A stretch of DNA of 64,000 bases, from the NCBI GenBank assembly GCA_017534535.1, contig JAFXVZ010000001.1:26206-90205 (forward strand). The letters run 5' to 3'. The first letter of the stretch is position 1, and each line of letters starts with the position of its first letter. The stretch comes from Bacteroidaceae bacterium (GTDB lineage: Bacteria; Bacteroidota; Bacteroidia; Bacteroidales; Bacteroidaceae). The notes beneath the pieces are model-generated. The model was not told the DNA's origin, searched no databases, and was given only the letters and a program-made list of their open reading frames with translations. Made by a program: the position numbers and the translations under genes. This document shows positions 26,276-33,328 of the stretch, in pieces.

Positions 26276-26812
26276 ATGACTATAGACGAATTAATCAAAG
26301 ACTGCTCGCGCAGACAAAAAAAAGGATTGCATTTCATCATGTCATCCGTAGTAATCTGGGCATTGATACTGGGCATCCACCTCAGTGGTATGAACATTGA
26401 GCTGAAGAATCTACTCACCTTCTGCTGCTCTGCCGTTTTGTTTCCCATAGCATGGACGGTGGCAAAAGTCTTGCACATCGACTTTGAAGGCAAAGGTAAC
26501 CCACTCTCGAAGGCAGGTATCCTGTTCTCTGTCAATCAGATGTTATACATCCTGATAGCCATGTGGGTCTATGCCGCTGTGCCTCAGAAGATGCTCATGG
26601 TTTATGCCATGATCTTCGGTGCCCACCTGATGCCATTCAGTTGGCTGTATAACTCCAAGAGCTACTTAGTGCTTTCCATCGTCGTCCCTATCGGCGCACT
26701 AATCATTGGCCTGTTCTATGAACCCTGGGTATTAGCGGCACTGATGATGGTCGTAGAGATTGTCTTCTCCTTCCTCTTGTATCAAGAGTGTAATAAATTG
26801 AATTATAACTAA
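26276..26812 (+). CDS. Seven-ish-helix membrane protein (DUF7010-like)
   Basis: 178 residues starting MTIDELIKDCSRRQKKGLHF (ATG 26276; the TTG just before is rejected). A short amphipathic N-terminus is followed by about six hydrophobic helices. The phrases GKGNPLSKAG and MPFSWLYNSKSY fit small, uncharacterised membrane proteins I associate with DUF7010. The location is the cytoplasmic membrane; the role is unknown. It is first in a same-strand group with the 60-residue Cys protein, menA and a radical SAM gene, separated from the next by only 13 bp. Confidence 0.6.
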   Translation: MTIDELIKDCSRRQKKGLHFIMSSVVIWALILGIHLSGMNIELKNLLTFCCSAVLFPIAWTVAKVLHIDFEGKGNPLSKAGILFSVNQMLYILIAMWVYAAVPQKMLMVYAMIFGAHLMPFSWLYNSKSYLVLSIVVPIGALIIGLFYEPWVLAALMMVVEIVFSFLLYQECNKLNYN

Positions 26813-26825
26813 AACATCATAGATT

Positions 26826-27008
26826 ATGGCACACGTATGTGAAAATTGCAAATTCAGAGCTCATTACGAGCAGAAGCCAGATTCCTTGCTTGGACGTTTC
26901 TGGCACTGGCATATCAACTATTGTCCAGGGTGGAAGTCTTATTTCAACAAACAAAGCGAGGGACAGAAAGCTATCTTACGCGAAAAGTATAAATTCAATA
27001 AATATTAA
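26826..27008 (+). CDS. 60-residue Cys-containing protein of unknown function
   Basis: It begins MAHVCENCKFRAHYEQKPD, with a CxxC pair, and has a further Cys in YCPGWKSYF, so a small metal-binding knot is possible though only three Cys are present. Aromatic residues are dense in the middle (GRFWHWHINYCPGW). It lies 6 bp before menA in the same direction and is very probably translated with it. A second overlapping frame exists but lacks this residue pattern. Function unknown; the tight linkage to menA hints at a membrane-quinone role. Confidence 0.65.
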   Translation: MAHVCENCKFRAHYEQKPDSLLGRFWHWHINYCPGWKSYFNKQSEGQKAILREKYKFNKY

Positions 27009-27014
27009 GGTGTT

Positions 27015-27932
27015 ATGGGAGAGAAAATAGCCGTAAATTCATTCAAGGCGTGGTTCTTGGGCATACGCCCCACCAGCTTGGGAGCATCGTTGATGACCGT
27101 ATTGTTAGGTGCCGGATTGGCACATGGCTATATGCCGGAACAGTTTTCATGGACAATCGCCATCATGTGCTGGCTGTTTGCGTGGCTGATGCACATCGCC
27201 GCCAACCTTATCAACGATGTGGTGGACTTCAATCGTGGTTTGGACAAGAGCGACCCAGAGCGCATCGACCGCATCTATGCCAACGGACTCATCACCAAAA
27301 AGGTGGCCTATAATACCATCGCCATTTGTCTGGTTTTGGGCTGCTTGGTTGGTCTAGGCATTTTATATATGGTATGGGATCGTCTGGTATGGCATGGTTG
27401 GGAAATCGTACTGATGGGAGCCATCGTGGTGGCTTGTACCTTCCTCTATAGCACCACTTTCGCATATCGTGGTCTGGGTGACTTAGCCGTTTTGTTGTGC
27501 TTTGGTTTGATTCCCGTTTGTGGCACGTTCTATGTACTTACCTATACCGTTACATGGGATGCAATTTGGGCTTCTATTGTGGCTGGTTGTTCCATTGACA
27601 CACTGCTGATTGTGAACAATTACCGCGACCGTGACGAAGATTATGAAGCTGGCAAATACACCAGCGTTGGCATCTTGGGCGAACCATTTGGCCGCTGGTT
27701 CTACCTTTTGGCAGGTATCGTCTGTGTAGTCATGGTGGTATTACTGTATGTCGATGGTGCCATCACCTGGATAGGTTTGCTCTACTCTGCTTTGCCTTAT
27801 CTTATCCTGCACATCGGTTCTTGGCTGAAGCTGAACCGCATCAGGGAAGGTAACGCACTGAATGTGATTTACTACGAGAGTCCGAGGAACTTCACGCTGT
27901 TAGGTCTGTTGCTGACCATCGCACTCTGGTAA
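27015..27932 (+). CDS. menA: 1,4-dihydroxy-2-naphthoate polyprenyltransferase (MenA-like, UbiA family)
   Basis: 305 residues with eight or nine membrane helices. The first Asp-rich prenyl-diphosphate motif is NLINDVVDFNRGLDKSD and the second is NNYRDRDEDYEAGKYT. MenA attaches the polyprenyl tail to dihydroxynaphthoate in menaquinone synthesis, the main quinone of Bacteroidales, so MenA is the most likely UbiA member. Other men genes are not in the window. The stop is one base before the radical SAM start codon. Confidence 0.85.
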   Translation: MGEKIAVNSFKAWFLGIRPTSLGASLMTVLLGAGLAHGYMPEQFSWTIAIMCWLFAWLMHIAANLINDVVDFNRGLDKSDPERIDRIYANGLITKKVAYNTIAICLVLGCLVGLGILYMVWDRLVWHGWEIVLMGAIVVACTFLYSTTFAYRGLGDLAVLLCFGLIPVCGTFYVLTYTVTWDAIWASIVAGCSIDTLLIVNNYRDRDEDYEAGKYTSVGILGEPFGRWFYLLAGIVCVVMVVLLYVDGAITWIGLLYSALPYLILHIGSWLKLNRIREGNALNVIYYESPRNFTLLGLLLTIALW

Positions 27933-27933
27933 C

Positions 27934-28806
27934 ATGAAAGTACTGTTACAGCTTATCTACTTGGGATGGTGGTTCTTCAGAGCCAGGTTCTTAGGCAGAC
28001 GCAGACCCTTGCAAAGTGTGGTCTTCGTCACCAACGGCTGTAATAGTACTTGCAGGCATTGCACCCATTGCACCAAATCTGAAGGCTTCTTCTGTAAATC
28101 ATTTGCCGATATAGAGAAAGACCTCGACTACTGCTATGGACAAGGAGCCAGGATGCTGGACATTGAAGGAGTGCATCTGTTGCAGTGGAAGGATGGCGAG
28201 CTTCAAGTAAACGACATCTTTAGTTTAGCTAAAGGCAAGGGGTTCTTTAGCGTATCTACCATGGTACCTGCTGCTGACTATGCAGCTTTGCAGGCCCTGC
28301 AAGCTAAAGTGGATGTGTTATGGGTAAGTGTAATGGGCATTCATGATTGCACCTTGTTGGAAAACTTGCAGGGGACTTCCTTGTATATGGTGGTGAACAA
28401 CGAGAACTACCAGGAATTGCCTGCCGTATTGGAGTTTCTGCAACAGCATAAAGATATCCGGCAGATTGCCTTCAACTTCCACACGCCGTTTGCAGGAACG
28501 GAACATCTAGCCTTAAGCCTGCAACAGCGTGAAGAGGTAATTAACCAGCTTATTGCCTACAAGCACCAAGGCTATCGCATTATGAACAGCATCTCCGGCT
28601 TGAAGAACATGCTTTCCCTGCGTTTCAAACGCCATTGCTGGATCTGCAACTTCATCTACTGCGACGGTCGGCGTTCTCCACAATGTATTGACAATATGGG
28701 CAGTGGCATCTGCCAATGTTGTGGCTTCAGCATGGCAGGCGAGATGAATGCCGTGTTCAGCTGCAAGCCCGACACCATTTTGGCTGGAATAGGAGTTAGA
28801 CTTTAA
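27934..28806 (+). CDS. Radical SAM protein coupled to menA
   Basis: 290 residues. The CxxxCxxC cluster (NGCNSTCRHC) binds the S-adenosylmethionine [4Fe-4S] cluster. A Cys-rich C-terminus (CWICNFIYC...C...CQCCGF...C) could hold an auxiliary cluster. Residues 1-25 are hydrophobic/basic (LLQLIYLGWWFFRARFLGRR), suggesting membrane association. It starts one base after the menA stop, so a lipid- or quinone-linked reaction is plausible. It does not match the HemW-like menaquinone methyltransferase pattern as I know it, and resembles HpnH-type SPASM-like proteins more loosely. Substrate unknown. Confidence 0.75.
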   Translation: MKVLLQLIYLGWWFFRARFLGRRRPLQSVVFVTNGCNSTCRHCTHCTKSEGFFCKSFADIEKDLDYCYGQGARMLDIEGVHLLQWKDGELQVNDIFSLAKGKGFFSVSTMVPAADYAALQALQAKVDVLWVSVMGIHDCTLLENLQGTSLYMVVNNENYQELPAVLEFLQQHKDIRQIAFNFHTPFAGTEHLALSLQQREEVINQLIAYKHQGYRIMNSISGLKNMLSLRFKRHCWICNFIYCDGRRSPQCIDNMGSGICQCCGFSMAGEMNAVFSCKPDTILAGIGVRL

Positions 28807-28901
28807 CCATAGATAGGTATCTATCTTTCCGACAAACACCCTTACGTGTCATCATAAATGATGATTTTATTATCTATTTAATAACTATTAAGAAAGAATT
28901 T

Positions 28902-28932
28902 TTTGTAAGACAACCTATTAGTTATAATTTTG
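28902..28932 (+). promoter_or_regulatory. Promoter of the glutathione peroxidase / thioredoxin pair
   Basis: TTTG (28902-28905), 19 nt, TAATTTTG (28925-28932), 41 bp before the start. A small hairpin (TCATCAT-AA-ATGATGA then T-rich) at 28851-28871 may end the upstream transcript. Confidence 0.7.
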
Positions 28933-28973
28933 TGCCACGAAGGAAAGAAGATAAATCATAAAATTAGTTCTGT

Positions 28974-29582
28974 ATGAAAAAAGTATTATTTATTCTGATG
29001 TCATTTGTTGCTATGACACTATCTGCTCAAAACACTCTTTACGATTTCAGCGTGAAGGATTTAGAAGGTGAGGATGTCTCTATGAAAGACTATGCTGGCA
29101 AGGTTCTGCTGATCGTTAACACGGCAACCAGATGTGGTTTTACCCCACAATACAAGGAACTGGAAGCATTGTATGAGAAATATCAAGCCAACGGCTTTAC
29201 CATCTTGGATTTCCCCTGCAACCAGTTTGGTGAACAGGCTCCAGGCAGTAATGAAGAGATCCATGAGTTCTGTACGCTTAATTATAATACCCAATTCCCT
29301 CAGTTCGACAAGATTGATGTGAACGGTGAGAATCAGTCCCCGCTGTTTGCATTCCTGAAGTCGAAGCAAGGCTTTAAGGGTTTTGAGCCTAACGATACCG
29401 GCAAAATGATGGAACAGATGATGGCACGTCGTGACCCAGACTTCAAGAACAAATCTGATATCAAGTGGAATTTCACGAAGTTCCTGGTTAACCAGCAGAG
29501 AGAGGTGATTGCTCGTTTCGAACCATCTGATGACATGGGCAAGTTGGAGGAGATGATCAGCGACTTGTTGGCAAACAGATAA
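28974..29582 (+). CDS. Exported glutathione-peroxidase-family protein
   Basis: 202 residues. The signal peptide cleaves near LSAQN. The catalytic tetrad can be seen: Cys54 in NTATRCGFTPQY (Cys, not selenocysteine), Gln in FPCNQFGEQ, and Trp/Asn in KWNFTKFLV. Such Cys-type enzymes usually reduce peroxides with thioredoxin rather than glutathione, and the next gene is an exported thioredoxin-like protein, a likely partner in the periplasm. Confidence 0.9.
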   Translation: MKKVLFILMSFVAMTLSAQNTLYDFSVKDLEGEDVSMKDYAGKVLLIVNTATRCGFTPQYKELEALYEKYQANGFTILDFPCNQFGEQAPGSNEEIHEFCTLNYNTQFPQFDKIDVNGENQSPLFAFLKSKQGFKGFEPNDTGKMMEQMMARRDPDFKNKSDIKWNFTKFLVNQQREVIARFEPSDDMGKLEEMISDLLANR

Positions 29583-29609
29583 ATCGCTTATTGTTAGCTG
29601 TTTATACCT

Positions 29610-30101
29610 ATGAAGAAATTACTATTATTCTTTATTACAGTGTTTTGCTGCACACTCATGATGAGTGCGCAGCAAACGGTAGCCATGCCTAAGGTAGGTG
29701 ACAAAGTCCCTTCTTTCACTGTAAAAGATGCAGATGGAAAGGAAAAGACTTTGGCCGACTTTTGCAAAGGGAAGAAATACATCATGATTGATTTCTGGGC
29801 TACCTGGTGTGTGCCATGCCGTAAGGAGATGCCTAATGTGAAAGAGCAATATGCCAAATACGCTGATAAGGGGTTTGAGATTATCGGTATTTCTGAAGAC
29901 CGTAGCAAACCCACTATGGAAGAGTTTGTGAAGAAGGAAGGTATGAAATGGCCCACATTCCGTGACCAGACAAATATCGCCTCTCGATATGGCGTGACGA
30001 TGATTCCCACTACTTTCATCATCAATGCTGAGGGTGTGGTTATCGCCCAAGACCTGAGAGGTGACGACTTGGGGGAGAAATTGGCACAATTGTTCCCTTA
30101 A
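29610..30101 (+). CDS. TlpA/ResA-like periplasmic thioredoxin
   Basis: 163 residues. The signal peptide ends at about MMSAQ. The thioredoxin fold has active site WCVPC (Cys67, Cys70), the cis-Pro motif in MIPTTFII, and the PSFTVKDADGKEKTLADF start typical of AlkD/TlpA-type reductases. It lies 27 bp after the peroxidase gene, likely co-transcribed. It probably supplies electrons to the peroxidase or reduces periplasmic disulphides. Confidence 0.9.
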   Translation: MKKLLLFFITVFCCTLMMSAQQTVAMPKVGDKVPSFTVKDADGKEKTLADFCKGKKYIMIDFWATWCVPCRKEMPNVKEQYAKYADKGFEIIGISEDRSKPTMEEFVKKEGMKWPTFRDQTNIASRYGVTMIPTTFIINAEGVVIAQDLRGDDLGEKLAQLFP

Positions 30102-30634
30102 GCCCAACAAAAGCACTGCGTTATGGAACAAGAACTGACATTGAATCAGCATAATAAGACTGAGTTTCCACCGATGCACACCACTGAGATTAACACATCC
30201 ATAATATAAAGCGTTTCAAATCAGTATATTACAACACAACCTTACTCAAGAAGAGGGCGGAATCAGAAAGGAAGAATACCTCAAGTATTTAAGGGTAAGG
30301 ATAAAGCATCGGTATGACTTATCCTGTTGTTCACCATTGAGAAGCCTACTCTATCCGTGAAAAAAATGTAATTAAGTATGCCCCCCATTGCCTTAAAGTG
30401 CCGACCTCTTCAGAATTTCTGCTATGTTAACGACTTAATATAACACCTTTCAACTGCTCAGGTCACTCCCAATAAATATTCACTTTCCATCATAGGCGCA
30501 TAAAAGTGAACAGGACGCTTCAAGACCCTTACGACAGAATAGTCATAAAAACGCAGAAAACGCTTTGAATTGAAGCGTTTCCTGCAATAATAAAAATGTT
30601 CACTAATATCAATAGTGTAGATTTTAAAAATAAA
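30102..30634. other. Gene-free region
   Basis: No frame with recognisable content, and no promoter or repeat of note. The short minus-strand frames here run through the terminator of the neighbouring peptide genes. Confidence 0.5.
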
Positions 30635-30666
30635 GAGGGTACTGACCATCCATTGTCAGCACCCTC
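30635..30666 (-). terminator. Terminator of the small-peptide cluster
   Basis: Minus strand: GAGGGTGCTGAC / GTCAGTACCCTC stem with one mismatch and an 8-nt loop, followed by TTTATTTTT. It lies 29 bp after the 31-residue frame. Confidence 0.75.
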
Positions 30667-30694
30667 GTAGGGAGTGGTATTATTTGTCGGGTTA

Positions 30695-30790
30695 TTAATC
30701 CACTTGACAAATGCCACCCACGTTTGGGCAGTACTTTTCAAATACATCTTGGAAAGTGTTACGTCCTCCTTTAAGACGTTGGTATATCAT
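30695..30790 (-). CDS. Possible 31-residue peptide with GG motif
   Basis: The frame from ATG 30790 starts MIYQRLKGGRNTFQDV and ends CPNVGGICQVD. It contains an early Gly-Gly and two Cys, and it is the last frame before the cluster's terminator. It has no clear ribosome site, lacks the long acidic leader of its two upstream neighbours, and the frame stays open a little upstream without another ATG. It could be a third peptide or chance. Confidence 0.3.
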   Translation of the reverse strand: MIYQRLKGGRNTFQDVFEKYCPNVGGICQVD

Positions 30791-30846
30791 TGCAAAAGAA
30801 GAGGATGACTTAGTGGCATGTCACTCCTTCTACCTTTTCCTCATAA

Positions 30847-31095
30847 TCACTCATGCTTCGTAATATTTCCATAATTAGAAAATTCTGCAACATTATTACA
30901 AGCATCTTGTTTCCCCCTGTTGACAAAATTACTCCCATTATGAGAACCACCACCTCCTGCCACACCATCCAACTCATCATCGCTGAGTTCTTGCTTCATC
31001 ACCACTTGGTCATCCTTATCAACGCCCTCGATGGTGAGTTTCTTCACCTCGTCGTCGATTTCAATCTGCACGACACGCTTTGCTTTCTCTTCCAT
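30847..31095 (-). CDS. Double-glycine leader peptide, 82 residues (RiPP/bacteriocin precursor candidate)
   Basis: The N-terminal 48 residues form an acidic leader ending MKQELSDDELDGVAGG, the Nif11/NHLP-like LSDxELxxVAGG pattern cut by C39-type peptidase ABC transporters. The remaining part (GGSHNGSNFVNRG... ACNNVAEFSNYG...KHE) is Asn/Gly-rich with a single Cys. The leader is nearly the same as that of the next gene (31112-31294), while the cores are unrelated: typical of precursor families. No modifying enzyme or ABC transporter is adjacent, so maturation genes must be elsewhere, or the peptide is unmodified. Confidence 0.75.
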   Translation of the reverse strand: MEEKAKRVVQIEIDDEVKKLTIEGVDKDDQVVMKQELSDDELDGVAGGGGSHNGSNFVNRGKQDACNNVAEFSNYGNITKHE

Positions 31096-31111
31096 ACCTT
31101 ATCTTGAGTTA

Positions 31112-31294
31112 TTAATATACTTTTATTATACAAATCGGTGATTTTCCTCCTGCCACGTTATCCAACTCGTCATCACTGAGTTCTTGCTTCATAACCACTT
31201 GGTCATGTTCGTCTTGCCCTATGATGGTAAGGCGCTTCACATCGTCTTCGATTTCGATGTTCACCAATCGTTTGTTCTTATCTTCTGTTGCCAT
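31112..31294 (-). CDS. Double-glycine leader peptide, 60 residues
   Basis: It starts at ATG 31294 (MATEDKNKRLVNIEIEDDVK); a longer frame from further upstream crosses the promoter and terminator-like hairpin and is rejected. The leader ends DQVVMKQELSDDELDNVAGG (residues 31-50). The core is only ten residues, KSPICIIKVY, with one Cys. First gene of the cluster, 28 bp after a TATCTTTG box. Shared leader with a different core relative to the 82-residue peptide. Family-level reading: secreted small peptide, possibly a bacteriocin or signal. Confidence 0.78.
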   Translation of the reverse strand: MATEDKNKRLVNIEIEDDVKRLTIIGQDEHDQVVMKQELSDDELDNVAGGKSPICIIKVY

Positions 31295-31322
31295 AGTATA
31301 TGAAATAAAAAGTTTATCTGCA

Positions 31323-31353
31323 CAAAGATAGTCACTCCCAAGCGAACAAACAA
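31323..31353 (-). promoter_or_regulatory. Promoter of the leader-peptide cluster
   Basis: Minus strand: CTTG (31353-31350), 19 nt, TATCTTTG (31330-31323). Confidence 0.65.
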
Positions 31354-31365
31354 GTATTTGCCGAT

Positions 31366-31401
31366 AAAAAAGAGTGCCAACCCTTGAATGGGTCAACACT
31401 C
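31366..31401 (-). terminator. Terminator-like hairpin upstream of the peptide promoter
   Basis: Minus strand: GAGTG..GACCC / GGGTT..CACTC stem followed by six T. No minus-strand gene precedes it, so it may end an antisense or small RNA, or insulate the cluster. Confidence 0.55.
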
Positions 31402-31546
31402 ACAAACGGCTATCGCCTTTTTAAGAGATAGGTTTTTACCAGAGCCCTTAATATCTTTGCAGAAATAGGTTTTTCTTTAACGAAATGCAAGATTTTTGGA
31501 AGTTTTTATTTATCTTTACGCGCAAATTAGTTATTAAATCATAGTC

Positions 31547-32173
31547 ATGGAACGAAACATTAAAACCACCAAGGAAATAGAGGAGCAGAAGCGGTTTGCA
31601 GAAGCGTTGAGATTGAACATTCAAAGTATCAACCAATCGATTAATGATGAGTTTGATGTGATTAGATTATTGGATTCTTTGTTGAAAGGCAACACTACTA
31701 GAAAAAAAGAACCTTACACGAAGCATATACAAAAGAAAACTAAGCCTACAAATGTCAAGGTTAAGAATGGCAAGACGACACTGTGTAACGAAATGAGAGC
31801 ATCCCTCGATGAGAGTATAGCCAACTATACGGAATCCCTTGCGATGATCGATACAATTGTAGAACTATTCTCACAATCCAAGGAGACTGACCCGAAGAAA
31901 AAAGACACTATTGACTATATCATCAACGTTCAGTTGACAGAGTTGAAGAAGATGTGTCTTAAGAAGTTGGAGTTCTTCAACGTCTTTTACAGTAAGTTGG
32001 ATGAACTTGAAGATATTGAAAAACAAATTCAATCATTTAGGAGAAGAGTGGAGAAGGCTAAAAGCGGTGAGCAAATTTCAGATGAGGAATATGCTGAAAT
32101 GAAGAATCGTCAAGCCAGGTTAGGCAAACGAATTGAAGAAATCGAGAACGAACTGCTTCTGTTAAAGCGCTAG
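31547..32173 (+). CDS. Coiled-coil protein of unknown function
   Basis: 208 residues, highly charged and Lys/Glu-rich, with no signal peptide or membrane segment. N-terminal helix (TTKEIEEQKRFAEALRLNIQSI), a basic linker (RKKEPYTKHIQKKTKPTNVKVKNGK), then a helical region. The C-terminal coiled coil contains the SGEQISDEEYAEMKNRQARLGKRIEE motif. Probably cytoplasmic. A TATCTTTA box is at 31510-31517. No family recognised, and the neighbours give no hint. Confidence 0.7.
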   Translation: MERNIKTTKEIEEQKRFAEALRLNIQSINQSINDEFDVIRLLDSLLKGNTTRKKEPYTKHIQKKTKPTNVKVKNGKTTLCNEMRASLDESIANYTESLAMIDTIVELFSQSKETDPKKKDTIDYIINVQLTELKKMCLKKLEFFNVFYSKLDELEDIEKQIQSFRRRVEKAKSGEQISDEEYAEMKNRQARLGKRIEEIENELLLLKR

Positions 32174-32253
32174 AAATAAGGTGAGCCGATAAGCCCACCT
32201 TTTCCATCGGTGTAGAGGTGTATCCTGCATTTGAGAAGAAACACGACAATATA

Positions 32254-32284
32254 TTGCAACTTTTGAATCCATTTTGTATCTTTG
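32254..32284 (+). promoter_or_regulatory. Promoter of the AlaX-like gene
   Basis: TTGC (32254-32257), 19 nt, TATCTTTG (32277-32284), 20 bp before the ATG at 32305. Confidence 0.75.
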
Positions 32285-32304
32285 CAAGGTTAAAATTAAT
32301 AATT

Positions 32305-32784
32305 ATGGAGGCAAAGATACAAAATCAAAAGATAAGTTCCAAACATTTGGATATGTCAATTGCACCGATGCACACCACAGAGCACATCATCAACCGAACG
32401 ATGATGAATCTCTTTGGCTGTGGACGTTCGGTGGAAGCTCACATAGAACGCAAGAAGAGCAAACTGGATTATAAGTTGGCGGCATGCCCAACCCCAGAAC
32501 AAGTGGAAGTGTTGGAAAAGACGGTGAACGAGGTGATACACCGCAACCTCCCGGTAACCACTGAGTACATTTCCCAAGAGGAAGCCAAAGGACGCTTCGA
32601 CATGGAGCGCCTGCCCGATGATGCCTCAGAAACCGTGCGCGTTGTCAAGGTAGGCGACTATGACGAGTGCCTCTGCATTGGACTTCATGTAGAGAATACC
32701 AGCGAGATTGGCTCGTTCAAACTTTTGAGCCACGATTTTAACCCCGAAACTGGTATTTGGCGCATAAGATTTAAACTGATTTGA
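32305..32784 (+). CDS. Stand-alone aminoacyl-tRNA editing domain (AlaX/ThrRS-SAD-like)
   Basis: 159 residues from ATG 32305; the longer upstream frame covers the promoter and is rejected. It contains the editing-domain pattern MHTTEHIINRTMMNLF (HxxxH zinc ligands) and, near the end, a Cys/His pair (DECLCIGLHVENTSEIGSFKLLSH) matching the SAD domain of alanyl- and threonyl-tRNA synthetases. Such proteins clear mischarged tRNA, usually Ser-tRNA(Ala), in the cytoplasm. It lacks the N-terminal domain of AlaX-L types. The exact tRNA is not decided by sequence. Confidence 0.8.
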   Translation: MEAKIQNQKISSKHLDMSIAPMHTTEHIINRTMMNLFGCGRSVEAHIERKKSKLDYKLAACPTPEQVEVLEKTVNEVIHRNLPVTTEYISQEEAKGRFDMERLPDDASETVRVVKVGDYDECLCIGLHVENTSEIGSFKLLSHDFNPETGIWRIRFKLI

Positions 32785-32788
32785 TAAT

Positions 32789-32821
32789 TATTGTCAATTA
32801 TCAATTGTCAATTGTCAATTT
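32789..32821. repeat. Heptanucleotide tandem repeat (TCAATTG units)
   Basis: A short array after the AlaX-like gene and before the RyR gene. Confidence 0.75.
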
Positions 32822-32865
32822 ATTACTACCTTTACGCCAAGAAAAATTATTAAACTCTTTTTACT

Positions 32866-33303
32866 ATGGGAAAGTACATTCCAAAACCTATTGACCTAAG
32901 CGATGTTACCATCAGTGAGGACCTGCAAGAGCTGCGTGAAGCCATTGCCGAAAACACCCACGAAGTATGGGCAGAGAACCGTATGCGCGAAGGTTGGACA
33001 TACGGTCCACGTCGCGATGACACCAAGAAAGAGACCCCTGACATGGTGCCTTACAACGACCTGTCAGAGAAGGAGAAAGAGTACGACCGTGCTACCGCAT
33101 GGCGTACCATCAAACTGCTCAAGAAACTCGGCTACGACATTGTAAAAGCTGAAGAGACTCCGCTTTACAAGGAGATGATTGCCCGCATCCGCAGCCTGGA
33201 GCATGCCAACCACTGCAGCCATTGTGGTGGTGTCATCTTCAAGCACCAGGTATTCTGCGAACATTGTGGTAAGAAACTGGAAAAAGAAGATTTCACAGCA
33301 TAA
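32866..33303 (+). CDS. RyR-domain protein with C-terminal zinc ribbon
   Basis: 145 residues. Residues ~10-95 are a RyR domain: ITSEDLQELREAIAENTHEVWAENRM-type helix, EGWTYGPRRDDTKKETPDMVPYNDLSEKEKEYDR, then TIKLLKKLGYDI. The C-terminus is a zinc ribbon with two CxxC pairs (HCSHCGG and FCEHCGKKL). RyR domains in bacteria are proposed from comparative genomics to sense nucleotide-type ligands and to occur near TIR and CRISPR/immunity genes. The next gene, 25 bp downstream, encodes a TIR-like membrane protein, so a sensor-effector pair is a reasonable idea, not established. Confidence 0.85.
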   Translation: MGKYIPKPIDLSDVTISEDLQELREAIAENTHEVWAENRMREGWTYGPRRDDTKKETPDMVPYNDLSEKEKEYDRATAWRTIKLLKKLGYDIVKAEETPLYKEMIARIRSLEHANHCSHCGGVIFKHQVFCEHCGKKLEKEDFTA

Positions 33304-33328
33304 GACTGCTCCATAAGGCTGGAAGAAG

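Noticed and set aside
30458-30747. 63- and 72-residue minus-strand frames
   Set aside because: Both overlap or lie beyond the terminator hairpin at 30635-30666 and have no family signal.
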